A stretch of 64,000 nucleotides of DNA from Bryoerythrophyllum caledonicum (lineage: Eukaryota; Streptophyta; Bryopsida; Pottiales; Pottiaceae), in assembly GCA_963971425.1 (NCBI GenBank), contig OZ020523.1, positions 11,962,867-12,026,866 on the forward strand, read 5' to 3'. Below, one piece after another: positions 57,934-64,000 of this stretch. Positions within the stretch are counted from its first letter, which is position 1. Every line of letters starts with the position of its first letter. The position numbers and the translations under genes were made by a program. The notes below the pieces were generated by a model. The model ran no database searches, was not told the origin of the DNA, and was given only the letters and a program-made list of their open reading frames with translations.

Positions 57934-58745
57934 ACATATAATACAGCTATTGATAATGAAATCTCTTATGAATTTTGGAACAACCCCACTATATCTAATG
58001 AATAAAAAACGTGCCTCATCAAATTCCGCACGGGAACATATATGGGCCAAGCCCGAAAACAACTTTGTTTTGGAAGAGAAAGATATCCCTCCATTACTTG
58101 CCCCATTTGCAATTCATTAGATCCTGATACATGGCTACACGTATTACTCACTTGTGGACAACAACACATACATTCACTTCGTGTTAAAAGGCACAATAAA
58201 GTAGTATGGGAAATTAGAAAAGTGTTAGTCTCTTCCAAAAAATCCAGATGCTATATCCTCATGAATGTAGGCACTTTCAACAACAATCCCCAAGAAAATA
58301 CTGTCCCTAACTGGTAACTGCCTTGTACATGTGGTATCCATAGATGCCAATGTAACGCTAGATTCAGATCTGATATACTCTGTGTCAAAGGCCTACCCTA
58401 CCAAAATGAGCCCCCTGAAAATGTCGAACAAAATCTCACCATACAATTTATTGAATTCACATACTGTAATGATATTCTCTCCAGAAACCTTAGAAGCAAA
58501 AATCAACAAATACAGACCACTAACTGAAAATATTGCTGCTAGAGGTTAGAAAATTGACCCCCTTATTGTCATCACAGTTGGTGCTAGAGGAGCTACGCAC
58601 ACTCCATCAATGAAATTGCTCAAAGACGAATTTAAAATACCACCATTCAAAATACCTTCAAAAACATCAACACCATTGCTATACAATATGCTATGCATAT
58701 CCTCCTCCACAAAAGAAAAAAAGAAAATCATCAACCCCTGCCCTA
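57934..58745 (+). pseudogene. LINE ORF2 C-terminus: CCHC knuckle and terminal domain
   Basis: In a shifted frame FRTGTYMGQARKQLCFGRER precedes CPICNSLDPDTWLHVLLTC (58099-58155), a Cys-x2-Cys-x9-His-x4-Cys knuckle common after LINE RT/RNase H domains. The terminal part (PLIVITVGARGATHTPSMKL, then EFKIPP) is shared with the truncated copy at 25280. Stops at 58316 and 58546, plus shifts, break it. Confidence 0.65.
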
Positions 58746-59297
58746 ATTACAAGGCCCACCCTAATTGTAAAATTAAAAGATTTTAATAAGCTAAAACTAC
58801 CTTACCTTGATGACAAGTCAAAAGATTTTAATAGCTAAAGCTACTTTACTTTGATAGCAAATGATTGTACTGTCTCAAATCGCGCATAAAGTGGGCTGTT
58901 GGTTGACACAACTCTTTTTTACTGCCTATGATCAATCATTGAACAGTGCCAAGTCATTACATACCCCACACCTGATCAAATGAGTCCATCAAGGTTAGAA
59001 CCCAGACTAGTTATAGGAGACAAACACTCTCCCCAACCAACAAAGAGCTCGCGACTCGGCGATCACCATTCTATAAAATACGCTAATGTATTGCCCCAAT
59101 ACCTAACATTATCCTGACTTTGACCATTCGTGGTCTTTGTTATTAGTTACTAGAAACTAAAGTGTCTACCCTCGAAAGGGGGTAGTAGTTCTATCCCTCT
59201 ATTCATGTATCCCATGGACTTAGGTCTAGAGGTGGAACGAACAGACACTTTATTCACGCCGGTCCCCTAAGGCCGGCCTTACTCTTCTTCTTTAAAC
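58746..59297 (+). other. LINE 3' UTR
   Basis: Noncoding. Shared with the truncated copies: GTGTCTACCCTCGAAAGGGGG and GGTGGAACGAACAGACACTT, a stem-loop GCCGGTCCCCTAAGGCCGGC (59259-59278), and a short TTC tail. The inverted CTCGAAAGGGGG/GCCGG structures could be the RT recognition signal; that is inference. Confidence 0.75.
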
Positions 59298-59299
59298 CA

Positions 59300-61100
59300 T
59301 GTAATTACAAGGACGTGTAAAGATTGCGACAACATATATTATCTTTAGAGCATAGTGTAGATGAGAGTAGTTTGAGTTTTTACACAAATTGGAAGTTGAC
59401 ATGCAATTGTTAAGTGACACACACATGCTTGAGGTGCATACGCAATCAAAAACTTGACACATGACATGCATGTGCTTGATGTAAATTAGTGTAGGTGATT
59501 CATGCAACGATAAATGAATGCACACTGTACACAATGAGCAGTGTAGTTTGGCTTGAGCTATTCAACCTTTACATGCTTCAAATAATCTCATACCACATCA
59601 AAAATAGTGGATGATAATATCTTCAATTGGGTTCGAGCTGATTTCCACCAAATCAAATGAAAGTGTAGATGATGAGATAGATGATTTCCGTTGAGTGTAA
59701 TGAACAGGTAGGTGTTGATACGGTTGAGTGCTATTAATGGAATGGATCATGCAATTTGGGGTTTGAAGCGGGGTCACCTCCGCAGCCGCGGGGTAGAGCC
59801 AGTTGTTTTTCATTGCACGTGGGTTAACTATTGCATGGATCTTGCGCGGGTATGGAGCACGTATGAAGCACGTATGGAACAGGTATGGAGCAAGTATCTC
59901 CTCGACGTTTTTTTAAGAATCGCGAGCGAGCCAGTCCTTTCAGAGTTCCACTTCATGTAAAATTGCATCCTCCAGACCACGAGATAGCAAGCTCAACACA
60001 TGCACTTTATCGTGCATATTTGTCGTAGTCTAGTAGTTCGTAATTCTCAAAGTTAATCAAAATTAACCTTAAGCAAGCCCACCTTACCAGATCGTTTCCA
60101 GGGATTTTTATCGTGCATCAAATTCTTTAAATCTTAACAATAACTCACATTTAATACCTCAGCACATCCCGGAGAATGGCTTCCCCGGTACCTTAGTAAC
60201 AGGTAACAAATAACCGCATGTGTTTCAGTTAAACTCTGTTGAGCGTCAGAGTAGTTTTCCAGTAAGTTTTTACAGTGCCCGGAAAGTCATTGCCCTCCGT
60301 TCTCGCAGTCCAGAGGCCACAATATCCACAATCTAACCCTACACCTTGAAAGAGTTAAAAAGGCCGCAGCCGGTTCACTGGTCTTCACAATCTACTCGAA
60401 ACTTGTCCCGGTAAACCGGTCACGCAAGCCCGGATTCCAACACAACCACACCTAATGAATCAAACGTAGAAGAAAAAAGATTCTCAACAAGTTAGTACTA
60501 ATCAAATCATATGAGCAAGACAACCTTCCACGGGAATCGTCGGAACTCGTCCACTACAAGGATAACAACCCCGGAATTCTCCAGATTCAGGCTTAGCCGG
60601 GATCTCTCCCGGTGTCCCGAAAGGGGGGATATCACCCCTCCTCCCCACCAATCCAAACACTTCCCATTTCCTTAAGTATATAAAGGTTACTAGCTACCCT
60701 CCAAAACTAGATCCCCAAAAGGTGAAAATGGCATCTAGAGCGTGCACTAAAGTCAATAGCTATCCTCCAAATTAGATCCACTAAAGGACAAAACAGCATC
60801 TAGATCCTAAAATCAATGGTAACCTAGTCACCGGTGGATTATCGGTAGACCGGTAAACCGGAAGACTCCTGGTCCCGGGACCAGTGAACCTTTCCCTAAC
60901 AAAAGTAAGTAGCCAAAGAAACCATTCAAGTGGTTGTAACGAGGTGCGCAATGGGCCCCATCGACATCACTACTCTCACCCTAGTATTTAAATCTAGCAA
61001 CTTAAAACAACATCCCACCAACCGGTGAGATAAATCAACAATAACACATAACATATAACAAAGGCTCAACCGGAAGACTCTTCCAACTGATACATATAGG
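59300..61100. other. No gene; short local repeats
   Basis: 59845-59895 repeats GTATGGAGCACGTATGAAGC-like units. 60340-61080 is rich in ACCGG/CCGGT words (CCGGTAAACCGGTCACG, GGTAGACCGGTAAACCGG), resembling 8340-8770. No coding frame is supported. Confidence 0.35.
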
Positions 61101-61103
61101 GAT

Positions 61104-62044
61104 TGTTACTATGTGTTAACCAGAGATTTAGGCTTAGTATAAGCTCCAGGTAGTAATTTTTTGAGTTACTAAGTAGTTTTATTGGAAAAACGTAACCAGT
61201 GGATGAATCTGGACAGTGGATGAGACTGTCCGGACTGACAGTGGATGAGACTGTCCGGACTGACAGTGGATGAAATTGTTCAGTCGGGACTTTGGATGAA
61301 CTGTCCAGATTTTGGATGAAACTGTCCAGACATGGATGTCATCCATCCGGACACCTTTCATCCATTAGGGCAGATTAGGGTTTGGAGGGGTTAGGAGAGC
61401 CGCCTCTTGGATTTTGGAGGCGTCTTCTCCTCTCTTCCCTTCTTCTCTCTTGGAGTGTGTGGAGCTCTTGGTGTGTTAGACTAGATTGTAGAAGTGAAGT
61501 TAGAGAGCTAGGAAGTGGACGTACTGTATGGATCTTGAGTTGTATGGAGTATGGAAGAGGTTTATGAAGGTTTGAGGAAGTAAAGCAATACTTGGATACT
61601 ATCAATTGTGTGTTTTTGTTAGTATTGTGAAGGTGTGAGTAGATTTTGTGGTTAGAAGATCATTTGGAGTTGCATTTGGTTGTGGGTATTAGAGATTCGG
61701 CTTGAATACACCAGATCTAGTATAGATCTATGCCGATTTATTAAACCCAACATCATTTCTGTACTTAAGAGTTAGAATCAAGTCCCGAATTGTTGTGGGT
61801 TGTCTGATTTGCTGAAATTGAGTGCGGAAACTTTAGATCTGTGAGTTAAACTTAAGCAAAACAACAGAAACGCAATTCTAACTAACTCTAGACTCAGATC
61901 TAGATTCAGATCTAGATCAATTCTGGAGTTTTAGACTCAGTAAAGGTCTGGATCGGGACTTTTGTCTTATTGCCCTGAACTGCAGTTTGAATGAGCGTAG
62001 AGAAGATTGTACATTTAACTTTGAGATGAATTCTCCCTTTAACA
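61104..62044 (+). mobile_element. Candidate 5' LTR of an LTR retrotransposon
   Basis: The segment begins TGTTA and ends TAACA, the inverted terminal pattern of LTRs. It is followed immediately by TTGGCGACCATGC, a primer-binding-site-like sequence. It contains a 25-bp repeat array (61213-61290; ACAGTGGATGAGACTGTCC units) with CTGTCC/GGACAG inverted words. The 3' LTR lies outside or is lost, so the call is tentative. Confidence 0.4.
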
Positions 62045-62141
62045 TTGGCGACCATGCATAAGTTCGGATCAAGTGGCTCTTGTTGACCCGGAGCGCAAGA
62101 CCGCCGTCTTCAGGAGGGTCGCAAGCGGTGGTTCATTAAGC

Positions 62142-62545
62142 TGCAGACAGACACAGACATCCACAGACAGACTCAGACAGACAGCTGCAGGAAGACACAG
62201 ACAGCCACAGACAGAGGAAGTCCGGCATATACCCGCGTCATACCCTGCTGGAGTGAAGTCTGGAGAATACCCTGTCGATACCCTACTGCAGTGAAGTCTT
62301 AAAAATTCCCTGTCGATACCCTATTGGAGTAAAGTCTGGAGAATACCCTGTCGATACCCTACTGGAGTAAAGTCTGGAGAATACCCTGTCGATACCCTGC
62401 TGGAGTGAAGTCTGGAGAATATCCTGTCGATACCCTGCTGCAGTGAAGTCTGAAGAACTCCCTGTCGATACCCTACTGGAGTAAAGTCTGGAGAATACCT
62501 TGTCGATACTCAGCTGGAGTGACGTCCGGCGGATACCCTGAGGAA
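62142..62545 (+). repeat. Leader tandem repeats: CAGACAG run and eight ~39-bp units
   Basis: CACAGACAG-type repeats fill 62142-62215. From 62238 to 62545 about eight units of ATACCCTGTCGATACCCTAC plus TGGAGTAAAGTCTGGAGA follow with a ~39-bp period and few changes. They lie between the PBS-like site and the ORF at 62633. The frames 62073-62294 (plus) and 62283-62705 (minus) are repeat artefacts. Confidence 0.85.
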
Positions 62546-62632
62546 ATCCTGCACTACAGTTCAGTCCAGTGATGGATAGTACTTCCCAACACTGGTGACG
62601 CTCACTGCAGTGTCTATAGCAGCCCCAAACAA

Positions 62633-63181
62633 TTGACCAACTCAAGGTGGATGGGGTCAAGGAAGAACGAAGAGCCCAACAGTGAGGCGCAGCTCCCATT
62701 GGCACAATCCATTGCGGCCTTTGACCAATACGTCGGTAATCAACACTATCGGGGCTTTAAAGAGGAGGAGGACTTCTACACCGCCCCAAACAGCCCTTCC
62801 GGCTGTGACCATTTCACACCTGAAGAATTACAGAGGGGCATCTTGCGACATCTGGAGTGTCCAGACTCCTATCACCCTAATCAGAGTCTTCCCCGACCTA
62901 CTCCACAATACAAGGAGACGTCCAGGATTACAATCCAGGAACTGGAGTTGCACAACTCCCAAAGACTACCTTTGAACTCTCTACCAGCAGATCCCGTGAC
63001 TACATCTCGACCCCAGCAACAGACGAACAGTGGCGCACCCAACACCTTTACATACGACATCCGGACACCTGCAGTGACTCGGGTACTCGCATTGGAACCT
63101 TGGAGCAGTGGTCTGGGAGACGATACACTGGAGGAGACAGCGTGCAGCCAAGACTTGTCCAGATCAGGATCAGAGGACTGA
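62633..63181 (+). CDS. Hypothetical acidic protein, possible gag-like ORF
   Basis: 182 codons. The better start may be ATG 62651 (MGSRKNEEPNSEAQLPLAQS). The protein is hydrophilic, Pro/Gln/Ser-rich, ends SQDLSRSGSED, and has no zinc knuckle. Its position after a probable LTR and leader repeats suggests gag, but no capsid motif is seen. A purine tract AAAAGGGGGATAG follows the stop at 63190. Confidence 0.35.
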   Translation: MTNSRWMGSRKNEEPNSEAQLPLAQSIAAFDQYVGNQHYRGFKEEEDFYTAPNSPSGCDHFTPEELQRGILRHLECPDSYHPNQSLPRPTPQYKETSRITIQELELHNSQRLPLNSLPADPVTTSRPQQQTNSGAPNTFTYDIRTPAVTRVLALEPWSSGLGDDTLEETACSQDLSRSGSED

Positions 63182-64000
63182 TCCTACGTTAAAAGGGGGA
63201 TAGTCCGGTGTTATTGAAGTAAGTTCCAAATCCAAAACATTTCACAGTTCTGCAACAATTAGATGGAATGGAAATGTGTTTGACTGATTGTCATCAAAGT
63301 ATGTTAAACGAAAATCAGTAATGGAACACAGAACCAGTGAAACATCTGGAAAAAACTATATATAAATCTAGACATGAATCAAGAATCTGGACATTTACTG
63401 GATATATCAGTGAAGAATCTGGGCAAAACTAGACATGAACTGGATATAACCCTAGATATTCATTAGACATCTGGATATTCACTAAAAATTACGATGAAAA
63501 CATAAAAACCATAAAAACCAGAAAAAGGAAGAGCAAACAACATATGCAACAAATGTGTAGGGACGAAAGAAAAACAAAAGAAGAAAATTTGAACCAGTTG
63601 AGAACAGTTAGGGCGGAATTGAGACCTAAGACTCAAAGGGATACGGTAAGGAGAAAGGGTGTTGCTGGAAATTAGATCTGGACATCCAGTGGGAAATGAA
63701 CAAAAAAGGAAGCAGTGGCTGGACCAGTGTTATCCTGGGGAGAATGTTGGCAGAGAATATTTGACGGCGAAAGAAATGATCTAGAACCGAGAAAGGACCT
63801 AACTTGAATGACGAGCATGTACTACTGACTGCTGGAATGAGTGGGGTGATCTGGGTGTAGAAACATGACAGTGGCAAAGACCAGAACAGGCGTAGGTGAC
63901 AAGAGCAGTACCGAAGGAGGTAACTGACTGGAGGACCACACACTGGATTACTGGAGAAGCACACTACTGGAGTGATACAACAGAGAAATCGCAACATACA
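63182..64000. other. No gene recognised; CTGGACAT-rich DNA
   Basis: 63330-63480 repeats CTGGACATTTACTGGATAT and CTAGACATGAA-like words with a loose period. The minus frame 63626-63997 is Cys/Phe/Ser-rich and unrecognised. Confidence 0.3.

Larger units (their letters stand above)
45436..59297 (+). mobile_element. Near full-length decayed LINE with two nested insertions
   Basis: Order on the plus strand: ORF1 (45436-47067), ORF2 with 2A-like motif (47511 on), APE endonuclease, RT, chromodomain-like segment, RNase H, CCHC knuckle, C-terminal domain and a 3' UTR ending near a short TTC run (59285-59292). Truncated copies at 22335 and 25280 define the 3' end and confirm it is a mobile family. Without the 3439-bp and 567-bp insertions the element is ~9.9 kb from ORF1 on. 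The 5' end is unresolved. Many stops, mostly TGA, and shifts show it is dead. Confidence 0.85.

Noticed and set aside
27636..58745. Frequent in-frame TGA codons in the RING genes, host exon and LINE, suggesting UGA recoding
   Set aside because: TAA and TAG stops and frameshifts also occur, and TGA often replaces Trp, Arg, Cys or Ser codons differently among copies. C-to-T decay of methylated mobile DNA explains this better.

Overview
This is a eukaryotic nuclear window. The reading direction of its intact exons, its GT-AG introns and one recognisable host gene point to a streptophyte (land plant or charophyte alga). The host gene is a relative of the large plant-specific glycine-rich membrane proteins At5g11700/At4g32920. 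Very long transposon-filled introns make a charophyte such as Chara my best guess; I could not test it. Most of the window is nested mobile DNA, and nearly every open frame is broken, so most calls are pseudogenes.

Layout. 0.3-1.5 kb: two exons of an unrecognised host gene (minus). 3.2-8.8 kb: MITE, SINE, PHD and Ty3/gypsy fragments. 8.86-9.06, 9.900-9.935, 10.022-10.141, 34.085-34.336 and 34.525-34.733 kb: five exons of the At5g11700-like gene (minus). The intron between the exons at 34.085 and 10.141 holds one 23.8-kb hAT-type insertion (10284-34066). It is bounded by matching CAGGGTTGTCTAT ends and an 8-bp target duplication with one mismatch. A second, related hAT end (9295) runs into a 200-N gap.

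The 23.8-kb element carries five genes on one strand: hAT transposase, three RING/coiled-coil paralogues (A complete but broken, B internally deleted, C diverged) and a protein kinase. Each gene is preceded by a TATA-like box and, directly upstream, an array of CCGCGGACTG-type motifs. A ~0.9-kb array of the same motif lies at the far end. This looks like a cargo-carrying transposon with a shared promoter module, and is the main finding. Later insertions inside it are a pogo-like element (which itself contains a Harbinger-like MITE and a LINE tail), a CTTAAG-rich repeat, a LINE 3' fragment and a piggyBac-like MITE. Two of these insertion sites are confirmed by empty sites in the internal duplicate.

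35.0-37.7 kb: a broken kinase/Crinkler-like gene cut by a third hAT-like end with GC-rich arrays. 37.8-45.0 kb: AT-rich DNA, a second CTTAAG-rich repeat, a hairpin and two tandem arrays. 45.4-59.3 kb: a near full-length but decayed LINE with ORF1, a 2A-like NPGP motif, endonuclease, reverse transcriptase, a chromodomain-like segment, a possible methyltransferase-like fold, RNase H and a zinc knuckle. It is interrupted by a 3.4-kb TA-target DDE transposon and a 567-bp MITE; removing either restores the frame. 61.1-63.2 kb: a probable LTR-retrotransposon 5' end with leader repeats and a possible gag-like ORF.
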